A program made the translations under genes and the position numbers. Below are positions 52,090 to 63,409 of a stretch of 64,000 nucleotides of DNA, piece after piece. A model generated the notes under the pieces. The model was not told where the DNA came from, made no database searches, and saw nothing but the letters and a program-made list of their open reading frames with translations. Source of the stretch: Micrasema longulum (Eukaryota; Arthropoda; Insecta; Trichoptera; Brachycentridae); NCBI GenBank assembly GCA_022494885.1, contig JAGVSM010003526.1, positions 62,001-126,000 of the forward strand, written 5' to 3'. How positions within the stretch are numbered: position 1 is the stretch's first letter; every line of letters begins with the position of its first letter.

Positions 52090-52570
52090 TATCTCCCAGA
52101 TACATTTATTTATTTATTTATTTATTCATTCAAAATTAAATATTTATGAACTTTTAAGGCTTCTTAGGCTATGCCCGTGTCAAGCCACCGTAAATAACAA
52201 TAAAAATACATAGTAAAATTAATTAGATCAAATTATAATGACATAGAATCACAATCTAGAAAAAAAGGTAAATGTATAAATAATCAAATTCCAAAGAATA
52301 CAATGCAAAAAAGATAATCAGAAATAATTTTTAAAATATAAATTATACAAATTAAGAATCACACATAATAAAAAAATTACAAAATAGTGGTATCATTAAA
52401 ATCAAAAAAATAATTGTAAAATATAGTAGTATTAAAAATAAAAATAAAAATAATACAAAATAAGAGCATGATTTAAATCAACAGAAAAATAATATATATA
52501 TATATAAAAGCATAATTGAAATGATAATTGAGTTATGTTTTCTAGAAATTCACTCAATTATAGTAAGAAA
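52090..52570 (-). mobile_element. Non-LTR 3'-UTR fragment
   Basis: TTTA-repeat edge, then TATGCCCGTGTCAAGCCACC, closely similar to 4007-4460. Contains a short (TA)n run at 52494-52505. Confidence 0.6.
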
Positions 52571-52689
52571 TATAAGGAATTGAGAAAAAACATTGCGACC
52601 ATTCTTGTCTCATTGGGTAATGCGACCATCAAACAATATTACTTCTAAAAATATATAAAGTGCGTAATCAGGAATTTATTGTGGTTTTT

Positions 52690-53045
52690 TATATATTTTT
52701 TTTTTCTATTTTATTAACATAAACGGTAAATCTGCCTTTTACAAACATTTATAATATTAACATATTTGGCTTAATATATATATATATATATATATATGTA
52801 TATGCAATATATATTTATATATATATTTTTTAAACAAGATTTATAAAAATAAAAAAAAATTATACAGCATATTCAGTAGAAAGTTTAAATAATAAAACAT
52901 TCTACAGTTAAACCACAAGAAAATCATAAGTTCTGTTTCACACAGCTAGGCAAAGTGAACAAAAAACTGTATTAATAAATATTATGAAATGCATGAATTA
53001 ATAAAAATAATTACCATTCACCATCTTTGAAAAAGTTTAAAAGGT
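52690..53045 (-). repeat. Dispersed repeat, inverted copy of 4990-5362, with AT microsatellite
   Basis: TATTAACATAAACGGTAAATC at its left and TTACCATTCACCATCTTTGA at its right mirror 4990-5362. A (TA)n tract at 52770-52830 expands its middle. Confidence 0.55.
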
Positions 53046-53329
53046 TTGTTCTATGGGAACAATACCCTACACTAAAAATATCAGATACGTGGGAATAACT
53101 ATTGCCGAGTTCATGAAGTCTATCTACAAGTATACACTGTCCGTGAATTGTTGCTACAAAACGGTGGCACCTGTCTAGTCATTCTTCCAAGCACCCCGAA
53201 GTTGATGAGAGATAATAGTTAAGGCATTCCCATATTGAAATTACAATTTTTAATAAATTTAAAAGGTCTATAATTTTAATTAAGTATTGACGGACTTATT
53301 TGCTAACTGAAATGTCTAATATTTTTTGC

Positions 53330-54775
53330 GTTCGAGAAAAATTTCAAGGTGGCCTTACGTTGGATCCCTTTGCATATCGGAATTTTTGGAAATGAAAGAG
53401 TTGATCACCTAGCAAAGGAAGCATGCCTTCATGGAAGCATCCCTCACTCCTTTAGTCATCCTTCTGATGATTGCGTACCAACCGTAATTAATAAAAACAG
53501 ATCTGAGTGGACAATTTTTTGGCAGAATTCTTCGACTGGGTTGTTTTATAGGAGTATACAATTCTCCATCCCCATTACACCATGGTTTGAAATCGAAAAG
53601 CAATCAAAATTGAACATCTCTTTAATATCAAGAATGAGAATAGGACATTGTTGTCTTTACTTCGGCAATGAGTCTTTGTAAAAATGACGATGAGACATTA
53701 GATCATTTGTTCTTTGACTGTCCCCTCTACGACAGAAGCGAATTCCTTAAAAATATTTGTGAAGAATATAATACGTTATAATACATATTTCTTAACGTAA
53801 AATTTTACTCACCCAGAATGATTTAGATACTTTTTAACTTCTGTCTAATTTATCAATTTATTAATTTATTATAAAAATATTTGAATTTGTTTAATATTAT
53901 TTGCCAAATTTAAAAAATAAGTCTAATTGAATGTCCCTCTTTACTTTTGGCCCAAAATTTCATTTTATGTTTACATTTTACTGTCACAACTCTTTCATCC
54001 TGATTTTAAATACCTCACATTATAATACTCGTATTATATATTTTAGTGTGTATGGTTTTTTTTGTTGTTCAAGGAAGGGTATATTTTTTTAATTTCTAGT
54101 TCTTGTTTCTAAGATCCAAAATCACTCGCAAACGAGTGGAGGCGTGTAAAAAAAAGGAAGAAAAAAAAGATAAATCAATAATTTTGTCTTTTATTATCTA
54201 AAATTTCCATATAAAAACATACACACATACATACACATCCATATGCATACATACATACACACATATATATATATATAAATGCATGTATATTGTATATATA
54301 TATATACGTACATATACACATATATGCATATGTGTATATATATACATACACATAATACATATACATACACATAACACATACAATGTATAAAATATTTTTG
54401 TGAACCAGATATTATATTATTATCTTATATATAATTACTGTAAACTAATTTTTATTGTTTGTTTTTAACAACAATTTGTTAATACCATTTTTTTATACGT
54501 ATAAGTATATGTATATTTATATTTTTTTTGTTTAAATTCTTCACAAGTTATTTACTATTTGCTTTTTAATTCGATTACTTTTTTTATATCTATTTTTTTT
54601 TTTTTTTACTGTGTAAAGTTTTACTTTTTTATTTTGCATGGCAGTATGCTTTTTATGGTTTTTACATGAATACAAAAAAGCGTTGTTTATTTTTCAAATT
54701 ATTACTTACTATGTTTGTACTTAACTGTATATTTTTTGTATATGCCCCTTGGGCGTATTGTAAAATTAAATTTAA
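53330..54775 (+). mobile_element. Non-LTR element encoding RNase H and zinc knuckle
   Basis: Open frame from 53349: RWIPLHIGIFGNERVDHLAK carries the last RNase H motif (W-P-H-G-GNE-VD-LAK) of I/Jockey-group elements; then SRMRIGHCCLYFGNE, a one-base shift, and CKNDDETLDHLFFDCPLYDR, the cysteine/histidine knuckle. A long AT-rich 3' UTR includes the microsatellite at 54215-54385 and ends TGCCCCTTGGGCGTATTGT plus A-run. 5'-truncated and frameshifted. Confidence 0.75.
54215..54385. repeat. Compound (AC/AT) microsatellite
   Basis: Runs of ACACATAC, (AT)n and CATATACA motifs. The three overlapping Tyr/Ile/Cys-rich minus frames here are artefacts of this repeat. Confidence 0.8.
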
Positions 54776-54779
54776 AAAA

Positions 54780-55070
54780 AATATTATTACTGAGATACAT
54801 GAGAAGAAAAAAAGTAAATAAAGTATAATATTAAGAAATTTTATAACCGTTTGAATACTTAACCTATAATTATATAAAGACAGACGAAATATATCAGCAT
54901 CACCATACTCGTTACCTAGTCGGTATGGTCTAGGTATTGGTGAATTGTAATGATAATTATGACTGCCAGGAGATTAAAAAAATAACGTTAGCTGCCGAGT
55001 ATTTCGAACAGGTACTTTTATGCGCATAACAATAAGTTACATACCTCAATGCGCGATAAGTGGTTAATAT
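54780..55070. other. Spacer, nothing recognised
   Basis: No frame or repeat match. Confidence 0.3.
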
Positions 55071-55077
55071 CAATATT

Positions 55078-55140
55078 TCAAGTACACTCCGCCAGGAATC
55101 GAACCCGGAACATCAAGGAAGGTAGGTGAACTACAGATTT
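55078..55140 (-). mobile_element. tRNA-like SINE head
   Basis: Antisense B box CAGGAATCGAACCCGGAACA and a degraded A box (GGTAGGTGAACTACAG). Confidence 0.4.
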
Positions 55141-55229
55141 ATAAATGTATTTCCTGCAAGCTATGTCACATTATGTTTACCTAAGTTTTATCACGCAATA
55201 TAATATGTAAGTTGAACGTTCGTAAGTCC

Positions 55230-56165
55230 GAATGTCCGTATTATGCAGGTACCGACTTGGCAAGCGCTCGGTTTGTGGGCAATTAGTTTTACAGTCCAGC
55301 TCGCCGTTATGGGGCAAACTGGCGCGCAATGCGATGCTACTTTGACCACTTATTCCAGGGGTCTTTGATTTTCTATCAATTATTTAAATTTCGCTAGCTT
55401 TATACTGCAAATGCATCCCGAGAATCGTAACCATGTTTGCTTCTGTTACAAAACTCTTTTGCTATTTTGCTTTTGTTTGGAGTTTGCATCTGTTGTGTGG
55501 AGCCCACAATATATAACAAACAAAGAAAGGATTGAAAATGTTCATCAAAAAAAATTTAAATACCTAGATTATAAAAACAATAAAACGCTTTGCACTTACA
55601 GCCAATCTGCTAAAAAAATGTATTTTTCACCCTTGAAAATAGACGCACTATATCTTAATTATGCTATTTATATAAATGATTAAATAATGAAGTAGACTCT
55701 TTTAATCTACTCTCTATAATTAGTTTTAACGTCCCCTTTCGCGTGACAAGAAATAAGTATTTATTCCATCTGCCAGTCTGTAGCACTAACTATGCACAAC
55801 ACTCTTTCCTCTATCGTTCTTGCTCTAACTATAATGATTTTATTTCATCTATCGATATATTTAATGCCCCTTAATTTATTTAAAAATAAAAACTCATTTA
55901 TTCTGGCTGCGATACGATCCCATTTGCTATTTAATGATGCTCACACTTACACACACCTGAAGACTTACTTCCTCACAAAGAAACAGAAACACACCTCTAC
56001 ACTTACTCTCATACAAATACACATAAACACACCCTTTTGTTGAGCCACAATTTGATACGTATATTTTTTATTTAGAAATTTCGCTGGTCTGTCTTTAAAC
56101 TGTATCTTTTTATCTTATTATATCATTGTCGACTGTTTGTTTCTGTAAAATAAATAAATAAATAA
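55230..56165 (+). mobile_element. Jockey-like non-LTR element, C-terminal part
   Basis: From 55411: LEFASVVWSPQYITNKERIE, NVHQKKFKYLDYKNNKTLCT, LKIDALYLNYAIYIND, then past a stop VPFRVTRNKYLFHLPVCSTN. This is the L.YAS.VWSP...I..VQ..F thumb block of Jockey elements. The 3' end is AAATAAATAAATAA. A 3'-end fragment lies at 16421-16560. The exact left limit is uncertain. Confidence 0.65.
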
Positions 56166-56169
56166 TACA

Positions 56170-56770
56170 TTTATAAAACATCAGGGTCTTGGTCCTGGGG
56201 GCGATTTCGATCAGGAAGATACAGAAGCCATACTTTCACTTTGACGGTTGAGTTGAAAATCAATTTTTCCGAGCGATTACGAAGATACACTACCGACCAT
56301 GTATTTGAGAGTTTTGAGGTAATGGCACCAATACTCTATGCCCGGGCATATTCATAACTTCCACGTGGGGGGTGTTTTCGAGAAATATAGAGTGGCTCAA
56401 TGGGAACCTTATGTTGTATGGACGGGTGCGCGTGAATTGATTTAAAGTTAAATGAGAAAGATGGATTACAATTGAAGTTATTTATTGAGTTGATACACAC
56501 GACTTACATCCTTACAATTTTGTACAGAAAGAATTTACTATAGTGAACGCTGGTGAGGAGCTGGTGGACGGGCGACACGAAATGCCAAGATAAAATGTGA
56601 ATATTCTTTCGCTGCACGACGTTTAATTACTTGTCCGAGCTGACGTTGCGTCGGGTTACGCTTTGCGAGCCAGAACTGTGTTCGGCCTTGCCAACTTTAC
56701 GGCTTGATGGTGATGACCTCCACAGTGTAAGAAAAAATGTATTGTTTTCATAATGTATTTATCCTTAGGG
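56170..56770. other. GC-richer stretch of unknown origin
   Basis: Higher GC than the surroundings, with GTTATTTATTGAGTTGATAC (antisense AATAAATAA) near its centre and many short stops in all frames. It may be an LTR or foreign repeat; no boundary repeats were found. Confidence 0.3.
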
Positions 56771-56774
56771 TACG

Positions 56775-56910
56775 CTTAATAGGTTTAATAGGGTGACCAT
56801 TACAGGGGTTTAATGATGTCCTGATGAAGAGACGGGTACGTCTCGAAACCGGTAAACATAGAAAAGTCGGTAAGTGGTTATATACAAATATTTAAAAACA
56901 TCTGTTATAA
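56775..56910 (+). mobile_element. Penelope-like 3' tail (family 1) with best hammerhead-like core
   Basis: CTGATGA (56821-56827), an extra A, stem II GAGAC/GTCTC (56829-56833/56840-56844) with loop GGGTAC, GAAAC (56845-56849), then CGGTAAACAT. Upstream ATGTC can partly pair with AACAT as stem I. The rest (AGAAAAGTCGGTAAGTGGTT) matches 12070-12185. Confidence 0.6.
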
Positions 56911-56989
56911 TATATTATAAAATTTTCAATTTCTTTAGGTAACTTATTAGGTATACAATTTAAAACCTTTGTACGCTGAGTACAAAGTT

Positions 56990-57062
56990 TCTTCTTATTT
57001 AATTATACAAGGTCTGCCAGTTTCGAGAAGTATTTGTCTCTTCGTCAGGACATTGAACAAAC
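56990..57062 (-). mobile_element. Penelope-like 3' tail (family 1), inverted
   Basis: The minus strand has TGTCCTGACGA, a stem-loop, TTCTCGAAAC at 57020-57048. Together with 56775-56910 it forms a converging inverted pair ~170 bases apart. Confidence 0.55.
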
Positions 57063-57064
57063 TT

Positions 57065-57475
57065 TTTTTATTTAACCTATATCCAGCTTGGCGACCTCTG
57101 TAGTACTCGATTGTATGACCCTCGCTAACGCAGTCCATGTAGTCAATTATTTATCAATGCGCATTAGAATGCCACCCCCTGCACACGACGAGGAGTTATT
57201 CCTGGTTTGTATGATATGCTTTAACTATATTCAAAGGTACTTTATGTCGGGTTCTCCACCACCCCGTCATTAAAATACAACCAACCAGTCTGATTTTGCA
57301 TATCAAAAAACATGCAATCTCCATTTATTAATTCATTTTTATTTTCCCATAAAAACCTTACCTACCTTAGAATTCCTTCATAATCGGCCATTCGAAATAT
57401 GTTCCCTCAACCTGCAGCTAATCGGCATATCAATTAATTTAATTCATTAAATTTATTTGAAAAAAAAACATGGCA
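57065..57475. other. Spacer with an unsupported 61-codon frame
   Basis: The + frame at 57088-57273 has no motif that I recognise. No repeat boundary seen. Confidence 0.3.
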
Positions 57476-57481
57476 AAATTT

Positions 57482-57735
57482 AAGGCTGTTGTCTGTTAAA
57501 ACGAACGCAAAATAAGGGAATCATTTGATCTTGCTATTTTAAAACGAAAGTTTTTTTTTAATCGCGCAATAATAAAAAACACAAGTTAGATAAAAACAAG
57601 GTATTTCTGTCAAAAAATATACTTAAAAGTTGTATGTAACTAAAATATAATTACTTTTAGACCGGCAGATTACGCCATTTCAAATTTAGACTAAACTTAG
57701 GTGTCTAGGATCTAAATAAAAACTGGAGAAAGTTT
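57482..57735. mobile_element. Family D TIR element, fragment
   Basis: AAGGCTGTTGTCTGTTAAAA at its left end, then TTAATCGCGCAATAATAAAA and AGACCGGCAGATTACGCCAT; the latter is inverted in the full copy at 18590-18620. One end only. Confidence 0.6.
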
Positions 57736-57739
57736 CGAA

Positions 57740-58135
57740 CTAAAATTGGTTGTATACATAATTAAATATACATGTTATTTTACATTTTTGTGATTTCTTT
57801 ACTTTAATTTTGTTTTCATTTTGCCACTGGCACTGGTTAAAAATACAACTTTTGTTAATTCAGTGGGAACATTGCTTTTAAGAGTTATTGATGCATAAGT
57901 TTGATAGTCGCAAAATGATTTAAAATCTGCCCCGAACAGAATAAGGCGGTGGTCTATTTTGAATCTCTTTGAGATTAAATCCGGCAGATGAAATTACCAG
58001 ATTTCAAAATACACGGGTAAGTTTGGTTTACTGATGTTAATTCACCGCTTACTTTGAATAATATTGAAAACAGACTCTAACAAATGCACAAAAGAACTGA
58101 AAAAATAGCATCTAATATAAAGTTTTTATTTGAAG
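57740..58135. other. Intergenic stretch, nothing recognised
   Basis: No frame or repeat match that I can support. Confidence 0.3.
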
Positions 58136-58139
58136 CACT

Positions 58140-58455
58140 AACTTTGTGGTTATTCATTATAATAAAATAAATAAAACAACTTTGTATTTAACCTTTAATT
58201 TTTATTTTCTACCTACCGGTTTCAAAGCAAACAAGCTTCTTCGCAAAATCATCTGATAGAAAATAATCATAACTTCAATAAAGACACTGGATTAAAAGTA
58301 CTTCATGTTGAAAATAAAATATTAAAATTAGACAACTTAGAAATCATAAAAGTTAAAAAGTGATTCATAATAAGAAAACAATAACTAATAACCAAATAAA
58401 CAATATTTCTTTTAGTCCTCTCCTGTCTTACTTCAAAAATATGATATCAAATTAT
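58140..58455. mobile_element. Penelope-like copy with inverted 5' segment
   Basis: 58140-58240 is the reversed family 2 tail (CTACCGGTTTCAAAGCAAAC); from 58243 the sequence switches to the forward coding strand of the same element (GCAAATCATCTGATAGAAAA-like through TTAGTCCTCTCCTG), matching 35655-35850. One insertion with an internal inversion. Confidence 0.65.
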
Positions 58456-58486
58456 TATTAATTATTCCTTATTTTTAAATTGGACG

Positions 58487-58600
58487 CGCCGTGGCGCAGT
58501 TGGTTAGACGGCTAACTGTGAGACTGGCGTCGCGGGTTCCCGATTCCCGCCAGTTGCAAGAAAGAAATCCAAGAAAGATTTTTTTTCAATTGGTCTGGAT
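58487..58600 (+). mobile_element. tRNA-like SINE, third type
   Basis: GCGCCGTGGCGCAGTTGGTT supplies an A box (TGGCGCAGTTGG) and CGCGGGTTCCCGATTCCCGC a B box with a short duplication (GGTTCC-CGATTCC). The head differs from the two families above. The body is short and A-rich. Confidence 0.55.
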
Positions 58601-58739
58601 GTTGCGGTGTATTTTTAATTGCTCCCTTCCATATCCTCTCTTTCCTACCTGCTGACAATCCTTTGAAGTAGAGGCTTAGCTGGTTATTCCTTTAAAAAAA
58701 AATATTTTAAAAAGTACAAATAATTGTATTAATTATTAT

Positions 58740-59285
58740 TATAAATTTAATACCGATATATTCAGTGTTATTAACTATTTTTTATTTATTTATTAATGGC
58801 AAATTATTCACACAAAATTATACATTTATACATTGTTGCTTTGATTGTATAACTATTGTTTTCGGGGAATCAGATTGAATAAAAAATCAATAAAAATGGT
58901 TTTCATACAAATAAACTACTTTCAAACGTCACAGGTACACGTGTTGATAAAACAATATAGGCCTTGTAATGGATTTCCGGGTTCCGGGTAGCTATGTTTT
59001 TTGTGTTTTAATGGGTACTGGGTTCTACTTTTATATCTCAAAAAAACTCATAGACTTGAACACGTGACGTGACGTCACGGCGGTGTTATTTAAAAATCAC
59101 AAAACTAAAAAATCATAACAATGATACTATGATACATAAAATCCTTTTTTTTTGTTGCTTAAATTGATAGTTTATAGGATTTTTTTTTTTAATCAATACA
59201 GTAGTAAATTACAGCACAGGACACAATATTGTTGAAATTTAGGAAGGCATCGGCTCAGCTGTATTAAAAATATATACATATTAAA
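58740..59285. other. Intergenic stretch, nothing recognised
   Basis: TTTATTTATTTATTAATGGC at 58780 resembles the reversed tail of a non-LTR element, otherwise nothing. Confidence 0.3.
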
Positions 59286-59299
59286 TCCTAACAACTACT

Positions 59300-59920
59300 A
59301 CAGATGGTGATGTCCCCGTAGCTCAATCACAAATAACTATCGACGTGCTTAAAAACATGCTAAGCATTTGAGCGATCACAATGAACAATGATGAACATGC
59401 TTTAGTTATCGCAGTCGCAAGTCAACGCGAGTGTAATCTCTAAGTCAACGCGTGTGTTAGTTTGTTTTCCTCGAAAATAAATACGGTTCACTGGCAAAAA
59501 ATTGGCGTTAACTATTAAATAAAAATAAGACAATGTATTGCATTTGCCAAATAGTAAGGAGTATATAATACAAAAAAGTGACAATTAAATTACAATTACT
59601 GTAGCGACTGCTTTTTTTGACATTTGGCTTGTCAACCACCGCCGCCAGCTAAATTTAATAAATAACATGATAAATTATAATAAAAATAGCTGTTTCGGAA
59701 TATTTTACATATTTACACCGTTGAAATTCAAATATGTGATTGCGCAGTAGGATTATACGTCGCAAAACGTAAATATTTCGACATTTAATATGAGGTGTTC
59801 ACGGATGTTCCATTGTGATCGCGAATACGATAAACAACCATGGTGAGAAATTGTTACCACGTCACTTATTAGCACGTCGATATTCATTTGTGATTGAGCT
59901 ACTGATGTTTTAACTGTTAA
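59300..59920. repeat. ~115-base inverted repeats around a 400-base spacer
   Basis: GTAGCTCAATCACAAAT, CGACGTGCT and GATCACAATG(G)AAC in the left arm (59315-59395) are mirrored in the right arm (59800-59915). The arms are ~75-80% alike. A minus-strand 122-codon frame (60121-59753) starts outside and runs through the right arm. Confidence 0.6.
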
Positions 59921-60121
59921 ATTTAACTCCGTGTTCATTGTCATATTAAGGTTTACTATTTTTCTTTCGTATTTTAAATCGGCTTCTGTGGTAAAAAAAA
60001 TAAGATAGCCTGCTCGTCTATCTCCATGACAATGTCTCAGGATAATGTTAAATTCTACAAATTGATATTTGCACGTTGAAAATAATTGATTCTTAGGACA
60101 AAACAATACCGCATTGTCCAC
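59753..60121 (-). CDS. Unrecognised 122-codon open frame
   Basis: Minus-strand frame from an ATG at 60121. The predicted protein has 4-6 scattered Cys (CPKN, STCKYQF, LRHCHGDRR) and a beta-rich middle (KIVNLNMTMNTELNLTVKTS). Codon use looks less biased than neighbouring chance frames. No family recognised and no splice partners seen; it partly overlaps an inverted repeat arm. Could be an exon of a host gene, a transposon gene or chance. Confidence 0.25.
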   Translation of the reverse strand: MDNAVLFCPKNQLFSTCKYQFVEFNIILRHCHGDRRAGYLIFFTTEADLKYERKIVNLNMTMNTELNLTVKTSVAQSQMNIDVLISDVVTISHHGCLSYSRSQWNIREHLILNVEIFTFCDV

Positions 60122-60129
60122 ATGATTTT

Positions 60130-60580
60130 TATTTAGTATTTTTTAGCGTTACACAAATGAACACATTTGTCCTGCAACCCTTGCTTACGTTTAATGAATT
60201 TATGTATTCACAAAATAGCTCATTTAAATATTCCGTAATATTTTTAGTGGTGATAAAATTAGATTTTATGTTCTTGTATAGTTAAGCGAGTGGGGGTAGA
60301 CAATTACATATTATACGACTTAATTACATATTGTATAATTTTATGATAGAAGTTTGGAAGCTACGTAGTTTATCGCGAATTGTTTTTAGGGGGGCAGTGG
60401 TGAAATATTAATAAATTGGATAATTAGGCTTATTCTATCTTTGTTTAAATTGCAGATTTTGATAGGAGATCCAAGTTCCATCAAGCGTATCGTCGAGGAT
60501 TGCCCAGCAAGACGTTACCCTTGTGATCCAGTGGACTTCATGACTACGGTTTCTGAATCGATAGAATATCTGGCTGCCCA
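60130..60580. other. Intergenic stretch, nothing recognised
   Basis: GC-richer right end (GCGTATCGTCGAGGATTGCC) hints at another decayed non-LTR tail but no motif is readable. Confidence 0.3.
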
Positions 60581-60582
60581 AG

Positions 60583-60832
60583 ATCATCATCATTCCCCTT
60601 TCGCACCTAATGGTGCATAGGGCACTGCATTGGTACACTGATCGCAGTGTATCTTGATCATTTTTGTAACATAAAGGAAAGATGATAAGTCTTACGCTTC
60701 AGGAACCAGTCCAGGGACTATGAAATATTCTAGTGTAAAACACCTTTTTAAGTAAATATTTCATGTCAACCATATCGGGAATCAAACCTGAAACCTCTTG
60801 TATGGTAGGCAAATGCGCTGTTCATTGATTAA
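60583..60832 (-). mobile_element. SINE family 2 copy
   Basis: The (ATG)n tail (ATCATCATCAT on +), CCTAATGGTGCATAGGGCAC and CAGGAACCAGTCCAGGGAC are as in the other copies; the tRNA-like head at 60770-60830 has lost most of its A box. Confidence 0.7.
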
Positions 60833-60834
60833 CA

Positions 60835-61096
60835 CACTCGGTACACAGTGTGTACCAATCACCATTCTGCCTATGCACCTTAACTTCCTGGTAAAAGAAG
60901 AAGTATAAAAGTTGGAATATTGTTTTTAGGCGTTGCCTAGTAGGTGAATTGGTTCAGCCGGGTGAATCTCACCCACATGATCGAGGTTTCAGCTTTTTCA
61001 CTTTACAAAACGCAACAGATGGAAGAGTCGAGGAAAATTGGATGTGTTAACATAGACAGAATGGTGAATGTTACACAGTGTGTAAAGGGGCCAGTG
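60835..61096 (+). repeat. Repeat family A copy
   Basis: GTAAAAGAAGAAGTATAAAA, TAGGCGTTGCCTAGTAGGTG, TTGGTTCAGCCGGGTGAATC and ACAGAATGGTGAATGTTACA. Ends abruptly at 61096 where repeat B begins. Confidence 0.7.
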
Positions 61097-62565
61097 GTAC
61101 TCGGACCAGAGAAAATCAATATGTAATAACACTGACTAACTTGGTGTTGAGACTTCTTTCTAGTCGGCAATAAGCTCACGCAATCAGGAAAATTTGTGAT
61201 CCAGAACTCTGCAGGCACACAAATTTCATCTGGAGGCAGCGGATAATGATGAACGGCGATGGATGATAAAATGTTTGCGGCGTTGTGCGAGTTTAGGCGA
61301 AATTCTAATAACTTTCACTGCGAAAACAGCGAAATAATGTTGTCATTCAAAAAGGCGTGCGTAACATTCAGTTGAAAAGGCAAAGAGAGGGCGCGCGGGC
61401 CAAACAGCGTAGCCAAACCAAACATGTCCCGTCAGGCGTAGCAACCTCACAAAACCAAAATTAGCCGGTATCTTGTTACATATGATTATTCTGGCTAAAA
61501 TACATCGAAACAAATTTATTTTATTTATTTATTTACATACATAAGTTTATTGTACATTGTTTGCGACATAAGTTCCAACTCCATGGGACTAAAAGTCCTG
61601 TGTTGAGATGGGACCAACAATTAATTGATACAGACAAATGAGTATATCACCACAAATATAGGATCAGAAACATAAAAAATATAATTTTTTAAATACATAT
61701 ATATATATGACACATCAATGTGGTAAACAGTAAACTCAAACATTCGGAAAATCATCAAGGAGTTTCCTACTCAAATCCCTCCCACTAAGGAAAATCCAGT
61801 CCTTAACTACTTTCTTGAAAATAGTTTTTGTCCTTGAGAGCTTAATGCGCTCTTCCAAAATATTGAACACTTTTGGTGCGATAAATGAGACATGTCTCTG
61901 GGCAAAAGTCGTACGGGTTTTGGGTATGACTTAATTCGTGCTCTGGAAAAACCTCGTACGGACATTTTGCTGAGACATCTCCTTATTGTTCAACCAGATG
62001 TGTGTAAGTGCTTATTTTATGTACAGTTGTCTCATATCCAGCACCTTCATGTATTGGAATAACTGTTCTGACGGGCGTATGTTGGAGGGCGCCGGAATAT
62101 TATTCTTAATTATAATTTCCGTGAAATTATGAGTTTTTAAAATGGATGCCGCACAACCCACCCAGCCAGCTATTCCATAGGTTGCAGTGGATTGAAACAC
62201 ACACACACTTCTGACAGTGCCGATATCCAGAATGCCTATAAGAGACCAGAATAGATGGCACAGCTTTCTCAACCTAGAGTCTAGTGACTGGGTCTGAGCC
62301 TCCCATCGCAAATTCCTATCAATGATAACACCAATGTATTTTATGAAATCTACCCGTTGCAGAAGTTGGTGTGTTTAATCACAGTAAATTCCTAAATTAA
62401 GCGTATTGCTTGGTAGTGAACTTATTATTAGATATTTCGTTTTATCGATATTAAGTGTAAGAAGATTATCATCCAGCCATTGTTTAAAAATATTTATTCC
62501 ATTGTTTGCTTTCTGGAAGACAGAGTTCTAATTATCGGCTCAACCAAACTTTGCTTCTTTTTTTT
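61097..62565 (+). repeat. Repeat B, split copy
   Basis: 61097-61512 and 62533-62565 together equal the copy at 10873-11330. The continuity is broken between ACATCGAAACAAATT and ATTATCGGCTCAACCAAAC by the non-LTR element at 61513-62530. Confidence 0.7.
61513..62530 (-). mobile_element. CR1/Jockey-like non-LTR element nested in repeat B
   Basis: The minus strand begins at 62530 inside the reverse transcriptase (FKQWLDDNLLTLNIDKTKYL, then IKYIGVIIDRNLRWEAQTQ), continues STATYGIAGWVGCAASILK, LFQYMKVLDMRQLYIK, and ends at an AATAAATAAATAAA tail. Few stops (one at 62385). 5'-truncated; AATTA near both junctions may be the target duplication. Confidence 0.8.
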
Positions 62566-62569
62566 AGCG

Positions 62570-63405
62570 TACATATTTCTAAAATATTTTAATATTTCAC
62601 TATATGCCAGTATTTGTGCCCACAGTACGCCTTGTTTGCCCATTTTGCGACCTTAATAATAATTTCATTTAATTGAATATTTACATAGGTGAAATATAAA
62701 TTAATGCAATATGTAAATATTAATTTTTCCCACTGACATTTCTTTGTGGAACTGCGTAAATTATAAAAAAGTTAAATACAGTCTTTATTTCGTCTGGAGC
62801 ATTATGGGCGATCGAATAAATTCCTGTCAAAACTTCCATTAAAACAACCCCCTTAAGATTTGTATGTATTTTAATGACATCCATCATTAAGATAACCCAT
62901 AGATGATAATTATTGTTATTGGTGCCAAAACTAAGTTCTACACTTCGGCTGAATTTCCCTGAATTGTCAGGAGACTTGTTAACTCGACGGTTCTACACTT
63001 AGATGTGTGGAATTCAGTAGAACTACGTATTGAACAATTGCCACTGAAGTTCTAGTGATTAAATTAATGGGGCATTGTATAACTTATTCCTTAGTTCAAC
63101 CCATCTTAAACACGACCTATCAATTAATGTTAAATCTTCAAATACAAAATAGTTATTTGAATAAATGTTCAAGTACAAAGAATAAGTCCTTTGCGGACTC
63201 GTTGCTAAAAACAATATCCTCCAGCCAACCAAAAAATGAACTGAACCAAAAAAGCGGTGGTCGAAAATGTGTACCAACGCGCAAAATAATTTTTTAAATT
63301 TTCGAAATATACATACATACATGATTATTACAAAATCTAACTAATTGAAAATAAAAATCTTGTTTAGTGGGTAGATAAAACTTAAACATATTAACTTTAA
63401 TAAAG
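62570..63405. other. Intergenic stretch, nothing recognised
   Basis: Two short overlapping frames on opposite strands at 63055-63322 mirror each other and lack motifs. No repeat match. Confidence 0.3.
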
Positions 63406-63409
63406 GTAA

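Noticed and set aside
54175..54383. Three overlapping 61-65 codon minus frames rich in Tyr, Ile and Cys
   Set aside because: They translate a compound AC/AT microsatellite in three frames.
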